Assembly: GCA_015501605.1 (NCBI GenBank)
Contig: JADNRZ010000005.1
Span: 124,001-188,000, forward strand
Length of the DNA: 64,000 nt
From: Panaeolus papilionaceus
Lineage: Eukaryota > Basidiomycota > Agaricomycetes > Agaricales
Reading direction: 5' to 3'
Shown here: positions 22,833 through 34,079 of the stretch, piece after piece
How positions within the stretch are numbered: position 1 is the stretch's first letter
Layout of the letters: the number at the start of each line of letters is the position of its first letter
Position numbers and translations under genes: made by a program
Notes under the pieces: generated by a model
What the model saw: only the letters and a program-made list of their open reading frames with translations
Database searches by the model: none
Told to the model about the DNA's origin: nothing

Positions 22833-25800
22833 TTAAGACTTCATTCCTAGCCGCGCCTTGGCAATCCACTTGGCTTGTGCCACACACCCCTTGACAGACA
22901 AATCTCGATAGTTGAAGACGACCCGCTCGTAACCTTCAGGAGGTTTCCCGAATGCAATGAGTGCCAGAACCAATTCTGTGAGAGGGGCTTTGGCTTCGGC
23001 TAACTGGGACTTGAGGATAGTTTTGCGTCGTTTGACGTCGTCTGATTGGCCGTGAAGCTGGTTTAAGGCATCTCGGAATATTTGAACAATGCCTTTAGCA
23101 TCGTTGACGTTGCCCAGTAGGTACTTGTAGACGAGCTGTGCTCGCACCTTGGCAAACTCGGGTGGCGGAGGGCTAAAATGTTCTAGTTGCCATCGTAACT
23201 TTTCCCTATCCTCGTTGAGACGACGAATGCTTGAACGGATTCCCCATTCGAGTTCTGTCGAAGATGCCAGAGCGATGACCTGTCGGAGTGGGTCCAGAGA
23301 ATGCGACCGATCTTCTTGTTGGCGGGACTTGATCAGCTTGACGAGATTGTCAAAAATGATAAATCTGGCTTTGGGATGCAAGTCGGGCCAACACGAGCCA
23401 ACAACTAGAATGCAAGTTATCCAAACTAAAATTCAAAAGGGTAGAGCGGACGACATACGTTCAGCACCACCATTATCACTGAATAACCTGAGTTCTCCGA
23501 GTCTCCATTCGACTACAGCACTGAGTTCCGCATCATCCTGTTGTGTATCCTGCGTAAGCCCAGTAAGTAGATGGTGAGATACAACTTGCGCTGCCCTGCA
23601 TACGAATCCTTCGGGCGGAGCGCCAATTCCGGCCAATTGGCCTAGAAACTTGGCCAGGTCCTGCTTGACCTCCTGAAGTTTTGCAGTGACAACAGCTTCA
23701 AGATGCGGGTCAGCCTCAGTTATGGGTCCGACTTCGTTCAGTTGAAGCAATTCCATCTCTTGTTGACAAGTATTGACTCGGCCGAGGAGCTCTTGATACA
23801 GTAACGAGAAATATAGGTCACGAACAGTAGGCGTTGTAGTGTTGTAGTAAAGAGGATATTGTTTATGCCTGAGAGGACCACAGCCATGAGGATTTTCCAC
23901 AGAAACCTTCAGAACTTCAAGATCTAGAGCGGATTTTTGAGTATTGTGGAACCTTGAAATATTACCACCGCGGCTGACGACCTCCTATTATGATTCCAGA
24001 GTGAGCTCATTTCACTCGATAGTAGATACTAATAAGGACCTTCCAAACTTCATCTCTGAGCTGCGAAAAATGTTGTTCTGCACGCTCCCTGGTGTCTGGT
24101 TTGCCCAATGTGTCCCACATCGTTGTTATTATGGTTACATGGGGAGCAGAACCATTTGGTATGTCGAATAGTGACTGTAGCATCTGGATGGTCCTTCTCT
24201 TGCTTCCTGGGACCCTCGTGTCAGTTATTGGACAGAGGTAGAGAATGAAGTCAATCCAGTTCCTTTTGAGCAAACACAGGGTAGATGGGTACAATATCAT
24301 CAGTCAGAATGCACTGTACAACCCACAAAGCAAGAAAAACTGACCGGAGAAAGTGGCCCCTCCATACCAGAATTTCTTGTCAGAGATGCCAGTTTTTCTT
24401 ATGTGTTCAACATCTTAAATACGAGAAAATTCTGGCCTGTGGAATCAGAAATTCATGCCTTGCACAACAGAAATTCCTGCTTTAAGGTCAGAAATTGGGA
24501 TCAGAAAAACCGATCCTTGAAAGTAAAAATGACCCAGAGTAAAGGAAAAACCGTAAAAAAATTTTCATATCTTGACCTTGGTCATCCAGAAAAATGACCA
24601 GGCGGAAAAATTGGCCTCATATAAAATTCCATTTCTGCTGCTTTTGTGGGGTAGGCTATTGACATCACTCCAGGGACAGAAAAAAGTCACCGAAATAAAT
24701 AAATTTGTATTAAATGTACACTACTCTTACTATACATGCCACGGAAGTACACTATCAGAATATGATGCCCCAATTGACTCACCTAACCCCAAACAGCAAC
24801 CACAGACCACTTACACATCTCGAAATCTGACCAGACACTGAAGAATGCTTGTCAACATATTACTAAACAATGGAAACAATAGGAGCACTTACCTGTATTT
24901 GAGTTACACTGTAAACTTGGCTTCGTGAGGCGGCTAGAGATGATGAATAAGATCAAATGACGAAGGCCACCAAAGCATCAGTCAACTGCAGAAAGCAATA
25001 CCAAGAGCATAAACATACATGATTCTGGAGACTACAATCCTGCTCCTGCTGTCTCCTCCATCCAATTGTTCCAAGTTGATGACTTGTGCACCATCTTCAT
25101 GTCTGCAGCCTGGGCATATGTCTGGGTGAGAGTCACTTTGACCTCATAGTCTAACTCGTCAAAGACAGCACGTACCAAAAAGAAACAAGAGTGATGTGTT
25201 GTTGAAAAAGAAAACGGAGTGTAGTAGAAGGGAGGAGGCAAGTGTGAAGTGAGCCAAATTGAACTTCGCCCGAGGCAAATATGAACATTGGTCACATGAC
25301 CGTGTTTTGAATCTCCGGTTGAATTGACTTAGACGAAAATCAAACAATGTTCACCGCTGCGTAATGCCAATGAAAACCCCATGTCCCGTCAGCCTCATTT
25401 GTGTTCACACAAGGTTTTCTCTCTCCAGATGCTAAGAAACTAATATTTGACCCCAGTCCGCCTCTCATTATTTACTACTTTGGATACAGAAAAGCCGACC
25501 CCTCCCCACTCTAAATTTTCTGACCGCCGTCTTTCGAGGGTCAGCAAGGTGTCTGTTTTTATGACTCTCACTTTTTTTTATACCCAGAACACAGAAATTC
25601 TGGCCCCGGATTTCTCACCGTCAGAATTCGGAGAAAAAGCGGTGGTCCCCATGGGTTTAACTGACCTCCATTTCTCGCAGCCACTTTTTCTGGCCGAGTT
25701 GGGTTTACAGTGATGATCACCAAATCCCTACCCCGATGTGCTACTCACGCCGTTTGAGGCAACAACCAGTTTTTTGCCTCCCTCACAATCTCTAGCTCGG

Positions 25801-26205
25801 AAATCTTGCTATCCGAGAATCCTGGAGTGTCGATCAGCCACACGGGATAGCTTTTGCCTGATGGATGCTGCATTTCGGTATTGACCAATTCATAACCAGT
25901 GACGTGCTGAGTAAATCCAGCGAGTTGATCCTTTGAAATGCCCAAAGATTGACCCTTGCCTGCAAGCGCCTCAATGAACTGCATCAAGATATGTAAGTCA
26001 TATAAAGATAGGGGTATTGGCTTCAAGGACTGACTGTGCTCTTTCCTGACCCTGTTGGTCCCAGGATCCTGCCCAGAAAACGTCCCTTAGTACAAGGATC
26101 AATGAATTGTACACAACTGACGCACAGTATGTTGATGATACGCCCCTTTGGCAGCCGGCCTGGCTTGATAGAAACTTCTCCACTGATTTTGAGTTGTGAT
26201 GGCAT
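22833..26205 (-). CDS. Septin/AIG1-like P-loop GTPase 3 with transposon in intron 3
   Basis: Six exons join in frame to 555 codons (554 residues): 26,205-26,126, 26,068-26,035, 25,978-25,749, 24,262-24,040, 23,984-23,459 and 23,404-22,833. Exons 2-4 have exactly the same lengths as in GTPases 1 and 2. The P-loop is GPTGSGKS, switch motif DTPGF, G4-like TTMWD and G5-like RFHNT, with both GxPPEG helical units kept. It is the most divergent copy and is inverted relative to the others. Intron 3 is about 1.49 kb because a 1,401-bp CACTA-like element is inserted in it; removing the element restores an intron like those of the paralogues. No stop or frameshift was found, so the gene may still be expressed if the long intron is spliced. 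Short variable segments are again found before VWLIDTPGF and after KVSVEN. Confidence 0.83.
24312..25712. mobile_element. CACTA-like (EnSpm/CMC) non-autonomous element, 1,401 bp
   Basis: The element starts with CACTGTA and ends with its inverse TACAGTG, and is flanked by the 3-bp duplication ATG (24,309-24,311 and 25,713-25,715). Behind the tips both ends share AACCCA-like and AAAAAGTGGC/GAGAAAGTGGC blocks about 40 bp in. Many copies of a cagaaatt-type word lie near both ends, resembling the subterminal repeats of CACTA elements. A 3-bp target duplication and CACT[A/G] tips are standard for this superfamily. No transposase was recognised inside, so it must have been mobilised in trans. Paralogous introns at 5759-5829 and 16,544-16,614 show the empty site. 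Confidence 0.85.
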
Positions 26206-27087
26206 GATGATAGTGAATTTAAACCGAGGAAAAGTACACAGTAGTAACGATGGGTTGCTTTGATGACGGTTAAATTCAACCTGAGGTACATCTGAAGAAC
26301 AGGTTTCTGAGACGTGCTGAATAGGGTTGGGTAAATAATTCGGTCGGAGCGGCCGGGATATTGTTTACCAGTGAATTATTCGTACTTTACAATAATTTAC
26401 ATAGCCGTTGTCGAGGCTGGGTTGAGGATATCAATTACCTAGACATGTGATATGTAAAACGGGATAGGACACAGAAGGATCCTTATGAGACGCAAGATGA
26501 GGGCCTTGTGCGGGGTGAAAGGAGGGTAGATGAACTTGGGAAGGGCCTTTCGAGCACTCAGCAGTTGTGGGATATCGGGTTGAGGGGGGTTATCAGAAAT
26601 GGAAATGTGGGGGCGCCACAGGCCGCGCCCCCGAGAAATCACTGATTCCAGGTACGTGCCATTGAATTTACGAACAATGACTGGTGAAGAGCCCATCCCG
26701 AGCCACTTCAGGTAAATTACGGGCAAAAAACTTGGGCGGAGTTCTTTACGCAATTCCAGTGCGGCAACTACGAGGAGCACATGACGCGGACACGTTATCT
26801 CATCCAGTTGTATATTTCACTGATATCACGAAGAGCTCTATCACAGAAAGGCAAACATGAATATTGGGAGTATATTGTGCTTCACGGCAGGGAGCATCCT
26901 AGATAGTGATTACTGAATTTGGTGGTATTAAGCGCTACGCATTTTTTATTGGCGATGATATGGTAGGGAGGGTGGGAACCTAACTCTCGGGTCGGCGCAG
27001 CGTGGACAAGCGTAACAACAACAGCAGTCTCATCCTCATTTGATACCAACACCTTGTCGTCCCCGACGTCCTTGTTGTCCTCGTACA
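26206..27087 (-). other. Intergenic region with two unassigned minus-strand frames
   Basis: Two open minus-strand segments, one starting at an ATG at 27,088 (71 nt short of any intron signal that could be confirmed) and one covering 26,439-26,780 with the phrase WRPHISISDNPPQPDI, might be exons of one small gene, but no splice pair joins them without a stop. No homology is recognised. The stretch 26,300-26,440 is the upstream region of GTPase 3 and shows nothing else. Confidence 0.3.
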
Positions 27088-27269
27088 TTTTCACCTCCTG
27101 TAAACCCTTTTACTAGGACTACTTCTCACCTCTTGAACTGAATACTCAGCGTCTCTTTCCATCAGGCTCATACGTACATACCACTGGTGACTACTTTGAA
27201 AGCTACGAACTCGTTCCGAAAACCGCTTTTTAAAGCCTCGATAGAAAGGAAAATGCAACCAGGGTGTTG

Positions 27270-29796
27270 ATGGGAGTAAACGGGATAACTCCTTTTCTTA
27301 AGCGCTTCTGGTAAGTAGGGATGTAATTACTTTCTTAACTTGTCTCCGATCGTTACTCTTCGTTGGCGCGATGTGTTCCTACGGTGTCGTTTTGGGGCAC
27401 AGATGACGCGACACAACATGGGTATACGACATTTGGACGAGTATTGACGCGTTTTTTGAAGCCCTGACGTGTTGCAACCCATTACTGGAAGATTCAAAGC
27501 ATTGAAAGGGAAGAGAATCGTGCTGTGAGTCAACCTGTGCTGCCTTAGGCGTCAAAGAGGGAACAGAGCTGATTTTTCAACACCTTCACGCCTCATTTCA
27601 TTACTCTACGTTTCCATACCCATATCCATTTGGTCCTTCATCCATTGCCCTTGCCCCACCTTTCTTCATCACTCCATTACTCACACAGCGACGGCACCCT
27701 CATAACCCAACGATTTCATTACGCCCAAGACCCACACCCGAACAAACACGTCCTTGGGTGGTACAGGCTCGCTAAAGAGCTCCACGACGCAGGGGTAAGC
27801 GCGATATGTCTGTTTGATGGCAAGGAGAGGAGCAAGGCCAAGAGTGGAGAGGTGAGTGTTCGTGGTACTAACGTTTCCTTGTCCCTTTTTCTCCTGCTAT
27901 TGTTTCGTCTCCCAATTCAAATATATTGAAAGTGACCACTTACATCTGCATGGGCAGGTCCAGCGACGACAGAAAGTGCGAGAACTCGTGCATACACGTA
28001 GCAAAATCGAGCAGGAGAGGTTTCAGAGGTTACGGGGATTGAAGGATGCGCTCAGGGAGTTTGAGGCGATGGAGGAGGGGGAGAGAAAGCGAGTGGCTGG
28101 GGCGTTTTTGCGGAGTGAGGTGGTGCGAAAGATGCAGGGCAGGGATCTGTCGGAGGAAGAGGAAGGCGTGGGTGTGGGCGGGTCAGTGAAAGAGAGGGAG
28201 AGGGAAGTGAAGGAGGTGACGGAAGTGAAGGAGGAGGCAAGTGATAAGCTGATGCTAGTAAGCTGACGGTACTGAATGATTTGCGCACTAGGTGTCACCG
28301 ACATCTCCACAACAGCTAATTCAGTCCCTTTATTTAAGCTACTGCGCTGATACGAGTCAGCTAGCTGCGCTCCCTCAGAGTGCAGTTCAAGGTGAGGAGA
28401 AAGAGAAAGAGAAGGGAACGGAACAGGCATTGGAGCATGTGTCGACCAAAGCGCAACACGAGCTCAGCGTTCAGGAGAACGCGGTATGGCGGGACCTCTC
28501 GCGCTTACTTACAAGTATGTCACAACCTCCTCCCTCTCCGCCTGTCTCGACGATTTCACCTACCACACCTCAAGACGAGACCCTGCCTGCTCCTTCCACA
28601 CCCCCGCCAACGCCAACGCCAACACCAACTCCCGCACCAACATTAACAACTATCCACTCCCACCTCTCCTCCATCCAACACAAAAGTTACACCATGTCCT
28701 CCTCCTTCGAACGTCGCACCAACGCACCCCGCGAATCTACCTATAACGAGTCGAAAGCCTTGTTACGCGCTGCCGGGATCCCATGTATCAATGCACCCTC
28801 CGCTGTCGAGGCTGAGGCGTTTGCGGCTGCTATTGTGATGGGAGGGTACGCTGAGTTTGTGGGGAGTGAAGATACGGTGAGTTTGATTTTCGATTTCGTT
28901 CTATAGTCATCCATTCATCCATACTGATTTAAACGCGCGCTCCCTTTTTTTCATAGGACGTCCTAGTATACGAAGCCCCGATGCTCAAAAACATCACAGC
29001 TCGAACCGAACCTCTGGTACTGGTCAACGGCTCTGACGTTCGTCGAGCCTTGAGTCTCACCAAACCTGAGTATATCGACTTTGCGCTCCTGCTTGGGACG
29101 GATTTTACGCAGAGGATAAAGGGAGTGGGACCGATGAAGGCGTTGGGGTATTTGCGGAGGTGGGGGAGTATCGAGGGATTGTTGGAGAGGAGTGGGGAAA
29201 CAGATGGGAGTCAGACAGAGGAGGTTATTGCGCGTGCTGAGGCAGCGATTGAGACGGAGGGAGCAGGAGTCATAACAGCTGGCTCGATACGCAATGAAGA
29301 TACACATTCAAGGAAGTCTTCTACGACCTCAACAGCCTCGAAATCGGTGCCTCCTGTAGTGGATAAAGAAAAGTATATGAGGCAGGTGGAGATTGCGAGG
29401 ATGATTTTTGGAAAGCTGCCAGGTGTGCCTGATGAGGTGAGGGAGATGATGGGGGGTGGAAGGGTGGAGGTGGGAGTGTCGAGAGGCGCGGAAGGTGGTG
29501 CGGAAGGAGAGGGGGTGGTGGTCAATACCAACTCAACAACGGTTGTTGAGGGAGTGCCAGCAGAAGGTGCCTCGACCAAGGCAGGGGCAAGGGCTGTGTC
29601 GAAGGAGGAACCAGCAAACAAGGGGTCAATCGAACGGCCTACGATGGGTGAATGGGACGACGCGCAGGTCAGGGAAATTTTGAAAAAGCATAAACTCGAG
29701 TTTGTGCTCCTTGAGATGGATTTAGACGGTGTTGTTGATTACAGTCGAGCGATTGGAGATGGTTACTTTGGGGATGACCCGACGGCGATTTGGTGA
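27270..29796 (+). CDS. XPG/Rad2 (FEN1-like) family structure-specific nuclease
   Basis: Six exons give 663 residues: 27,270-27,310, 27,462-27,524, 27,689-27,851, 27,958-28,257, 28,292-28,876 and 28,957-29,796. The start MGVNGITPFLKRFC is the classic N-terminus of FEN1/Rad2 enzymes, with the free Met-Gly expected in the active site. Metal-binding acidic residues are visible at D36, D78 (LFDGK), E362 and E364 (VEAEA), D383 and D385 (SEDTD) and D433 (GTDF), followed by a helix-hairpin-helix (KGVGPMKAL). The N and I domains are separated by about 280 residues, with a charged and a Pro/Thr-rich spacer; FEN1 has about 70. This is more like XPG or Exo1-type arrangement. It should cut 5' flaps or bubbles in nuclear or mitochondrial DNA repair. 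The 34-nt fourth intron is unusually short but is needed to avoid a stop. The exact orthologue was not determined. Confidence 0.85.
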
Positions 29797-30127
29797 TTTA
29801 AATATTTGCTTGCTGCTTTTTGTACATTTATTGGTTAATTTAATTTCTATAGTCATTTTTGGTTGAGTTATGTTTTGACACAGGGTGTCGTATTTTTTTC
29901 GGATCACTACTCAATCGAAATCCCTCATGGTACTGGGTTTTTTGAACAAAAATAGTGTATTCGTACTGAGCGAGAAGTAAAATGAGACTAAAAATGGAAC
30001 CACAAACACGAATAGGGACTTGTGAAATATAAAAAGAAAAGCGCTAGCTAGCGACTATATACAACTTGAAAAGAGAAATAATATCTTCACGATATTTGAT
30101 CATCAATGGACATTAGGGCTGAGACAC
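29797..30127. terminator. Convergent 3' region between nuclease and FunK1 kinase
   Basis: This 331-bp, AT-rich gap separates two stop codons facing each other. It contains aataat and taattta motifs usable for polyadenylation on either strand, and nothing else recognisable. Confidence 0.4.
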
Positions 30128-32699
30128 CTAGGGAGTACGAGGGTCGACAGGGAAAGATAATTTATGAGGGGTGAAAGGGGAAGCGAGACTCCCTGTTGGC
30201 GTCTTGAAGCGCTTTGACGAGTCTTCTTCGTCCTCTTCCAAAATTCGCTTTGGTAGACGTCCCGTGTTACCAGCTCGTGATGGCGTAAGTGGTGATCCAG
30301 AACCATAGGGTACTCCCAACTGTGTAGGAGCTCGCGGAGTCTGCAGTTGATATCGAGTAGCAACAGGTGGTGGTGTGTGAGGGGCAGGGGGTGTAGAAGG
30401 GATGCCGTCAGGGTGGGTATCTGAGTCGGATGTCTTCTCAACAGCTGGGAGTGTGGACGCCTGAGCCGGCAAGTCTTCCGTAGACGGTTGCAACCTCTTG
30501 GCCTGCCTCTGAGCTATCAGCTGGTCATCGGGTTTAAAGTCAAACTCCAGCTCTTCTACATCCCGGATGGTGCCAGTTTTGAGGTCGGATATTGCCTGGT
30601 CGATGTAGGCGAGGAATTTGTCGTAATGAACCTGCGATGGAATAGCCAAGTTCTCGAGCGTTGGGACGGTTTTCTTGTCCTTTCCCTTGATCTCGATGGC
30701 AAAATGTTTAAAAAACGCCAAGAACTCTGTCTTGAGCACATTGAATTGAGGTGGCCAGCTTTCGTGAAGGTCGAGGTTTTCCGGCATTCCAAAATGACAA
30801 AATTTTTCCTTCGCTGCGGCTTTAGCACGTTCTTGGAATGCATCCAAGGTGGATGGAAAGGGATCCACAGGGACGGAGGCACCTGATTCAGAAACCTCAA
30901 AGCCCATCGTTACCCAGGTAAAAACCCAAAAGAACGATTCTAAATCGTCGAGATAGTCGTGGACAGGGGTAAACTTTTTCTTCTCTTTCTGCTCTTCACT
31001 TAACAGAATGTGAAAAGATTGAAAAGCTCGTGTACCCTGCTCAATGAATCAGCCAATATTCAACGTAGTTTCAAATCAGACTTACGGTAAGCCAGTCGCC
31101 TGAAGCCAGACAGGTCTTGCGATCAAACTCAATTGCCAAGTCCATATCGATAATCACCCCAAGGGCACCCACTTCATCATCTGTAAGCCCATAGAGGATG
31201 TTGTTGACGCTGATGTCGCGATGCAAGATTCCACGCTCCCATACCTTCCGATGACCTGAAAATGAATTTTGTTAACTGTGCACGATTCCATGGAGATTTC
31301 GATGACCTACCCGCAACGGCGTCTCGGAATGCCTGTAGGAAATGAAGGGGGTTCTTAAATTTGGTTATATTCTCCCCGTATTCCTCTAAAACAATGAACG
31401 ATGCTTCGCGATCATTGCAGGGGTACTTATTATCCCCTACAGCAGGGCGAAGGGCGAAGAGGGATGGTTCGACCTGATAGTCGATAAGGTTCGCCACACC
31501 AGGAATGTCCTTTAACTTCTCCAGGATCTCCCATTCCGGTGTTCTACCATCAGCCCGCCACAGGTACTTGATGATACGTCCACGGTTTTCCTCATCAACA
31601 ACGCGCCAAACGGAAGTACCCCTTCCGCGAACTGCCCGGCTCCCAAAAATATCCGACGATACCCTGTACTTCTTTTCGTTGACTGTGATAAACTGCACGC
31701 CTTGTTCCCAGGTAATAGATGGATTAACACCCAGAGCGATGTCCCTGCCCCAAGAAACCTTCGGAGAGTCGGAGTCGGGATTCAGGAGAGTTTTGCCCCC
31801 AGAAGCGAGAAGGACGATCCGAACAAGAATATGGGGTTGTAGACGGTAGTTGACCCAAGGGCCGATAACCACACCACCTCTATCGAAGCGGTAAAGTCGG
31901 ACGGAATCCTCTGTGAAGAGAGGTACGTATACAAAACGACGTCCCTTTTGCTGAATGAAGCATTGTCTAAAGGAGCTTGTCAATGAACATAACATAAAAA
32001 TGTGGAGGAATGTAGATACCTGGCATAGACGGCACATTGCGCAAGACATTTGAGTCCACCCTGCCGATTGCCGTTGGTCTTCACCTCGACAGGGGATACC
32101 ATTCTCTCGAAATCAGGGGTATCAATGGGTTGATCACTCTTAAAGTGGTCCCCCAAACCAACAACACGGATATCTGGTGCAGAGCGGACGACAATGGAGT
32201 TCCGAGACGCTATCTCGGTATATACCTCGACGTGAGTCAGCTTTCGAGTGCCATTATTGAGGAATTTTCGTTCATTCTCGTCGTAGATGCCGTAGAACCT
32301 GAGGATTTCGTTGAAAAGGTCCACGAGAGGTTGATAAAGGACGCCCTCTGAGCTTGGGTTGGCTGGTATATTCCAGGAAGCTACTGGAAGGTGAGCTAGG
32401 AAATTGTCGGTCTCTTGTGTGGTGGAAACAGGTCGCAAGAGATTGTTGAGGTTGTCCCTAGTTAGGTCGTGTCGCGCTCCTGGTAGGTTGAGCTCCAATA
32501 ACAAGCAAGCCTCCGTATCGGAAGTGTTGGTGTGACCATGAAAAGAACCTTGCGACGACATGGTGTATGGTGTTGATCTGATCACCTTCTCTTGTTGAAG
32601 ACTTTGAGGAGTTTTTTTCCTCGTAGGGGTTTTGGGAGGGTTACGAAGGCTTCGCTGGCCAGCCTGTCGGCGGGCATTAGGATTAGTACGATATGCCAT
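30128..32699 (-). CDS. FunK1-type fungal protein kinase 1
   Basis: Four exons, 32,699-32,020, 31,966-31,311, 31,255-31,086 and 31,036-30,128, join in frame to 804 residues. The N-terminal third carries the region ending in PVEVKTN...LAQCAVYAR that is typical of this fungal-only kinase family. The kinase core shows a glycine-rich VRGRGTSVW, an ATP-site Lys in IIKYLW, the catalytic loop HRDISVNN and IDMDLA in the place of DFG. DYLDDLESFFWVF is the family's hallmark C-lobe helix. A basic Ser/Thr/Pro-rich tail with KRILEEDEEDSSKRFK ends the protein. The architecture matches the kinase at 48,193, sharing all three intron positions. FunK1 kinases are expanded in mushrooms and linked to multicellular development; substrates are unknown. 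All catalytic residues are present, so activity is expected. Confidence 0.9.
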
Positions 32700-34079
32700 T
32701 TCAGACGCAGAAGTAGTGAGGAAAAGTCTACTTACAAGAACAGCTTATATAGGAATTTGGAGATGGGGAGACGACAATGAGGATGATATGGTTGAACGCA
32801 GAGAATGAATCTTAGCCGAGCCACTCTCGCAATTCCATTGTCAGTGTCACTCCCTGAATCAACGATCATGTGACCGTGCAATTCGAATGATCACAGATCA
32901 GGGTGACGGTCCTCAGAGTCCGAGTCACTGAGAGTCGATGGGCCCAACCCCCTAACTTAGGTTAAATATGAAGATAACAATGAAAGCAAGCGGAAAATAT
33001 ACTCCTCCGGGAGGAATGGTACGTCAGCTCACATCCTCCAATGACTATCTGTCCCTCCCTCACCATGCGGAGAACGTATACAGAAGTTTTCATAAAATCA
33101 ATAACAGAACCGCATCAAAATAAACGAAAATTCTCGATTATCAAGAGTTTGAAGAATGTAGAAATAACGGTGGTGAAATGAAACCTGCCCGGTAATGGAA
33201 TCATCTGCAAGGTCGTAACAATGTGCATTACGCATATGTATCAGACATTCATAATCATCCGTTCCACGGCCATTGCTTCGCATCCAGTAAAAGAATGGTC
33301 AAATGCACAGCATCTAAGACAAGATCCCATTGTTTTGTTGCCATAACATGGACTTCGAATTTCAAATCGTGATGCCCGTCCTATAAACAACGACTAACAA
33401 TCGTAATTAAGCATAAGGACCAGCGATGCTCCATCAACGACTTCAAATGTACAATGACTCGGGGTGAAATTTGTATGGCCTATCCTATTGTTAGTTCCAA
33501 GTTTTCATATCTTGTACATCTACCCTTATCCCTCGGATTGTGTTTCCACATGGAACATGGAACGCAGAGATATCGTGAACCATGCCTGTATGAGGGAAGG
33601 TCCAGGCCTGGTTCAATGAACAGACCTAACAAGTCCAAACGGCGCATGTCAGATAGTCTCGCATTTTATCAGGAAATGCTTTACGGAGAGCCCTAGAGTA
33701 CGTTATAGTGTCTTTCTCTAATTCGCTCAATGCTGCGATGCAAATTGTCATGGGCGCTTATCGAGTTGTCGCAAAAAAGGAGTTTGTAAGGCACCTCGTT
33801 CAACTCTAATCTAGTCCATCTCATTTCCTTCTATCTCGCAACTAGGACCCCTGACAATAGGGACCCGAGCCATCAACGGTGCTCAAACAACAATTGAATG
33901 TTAGATGCCCTACGAGCCAGATCTACCTTGCGAGTTTAAACGTTTATATACCATCTGAGTCTTAGCACGTTAAAAAGTGTAATTTCAAATTCCTTGATCC
34001 TACCTGGCCAATTGTGGGCACTACATCACACTACACATACATACACTGTTTTATCCTCGTAAATAATCAGAGAGTAGAT
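32700..34079. other. Intergenic, about 1.4 kb, no gene seen
   Basis: This holds the promoter side of the FunK1 kinase (a gcttatataggaattt TATA-like stretch lies near 32,743) and the 3' side of the FAD oxidase. No convincing exon, RNA gene or repeat was found. The short open frames present lack splice context or homology. Confidence 0.4.

Noticed and set aside
24572..25347. Open frames inside the CACTA-like element
   Set aside because: None resembles a transposase and their ends do not match known element genes; considered non-coding filler.
26439..27088. Possible small minus-strand gene
   Set aside because: Two open segments exist, but no GT..AG pair joins them without a stop and no homology is known; kept only as a low-confidence note.
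27327..27533. Minus-strand frame over the nuclease first intron
   Set aside because: Shadow of the plus-strand nuclease gene, whose exons 1 and 2 are supported by family motifs.
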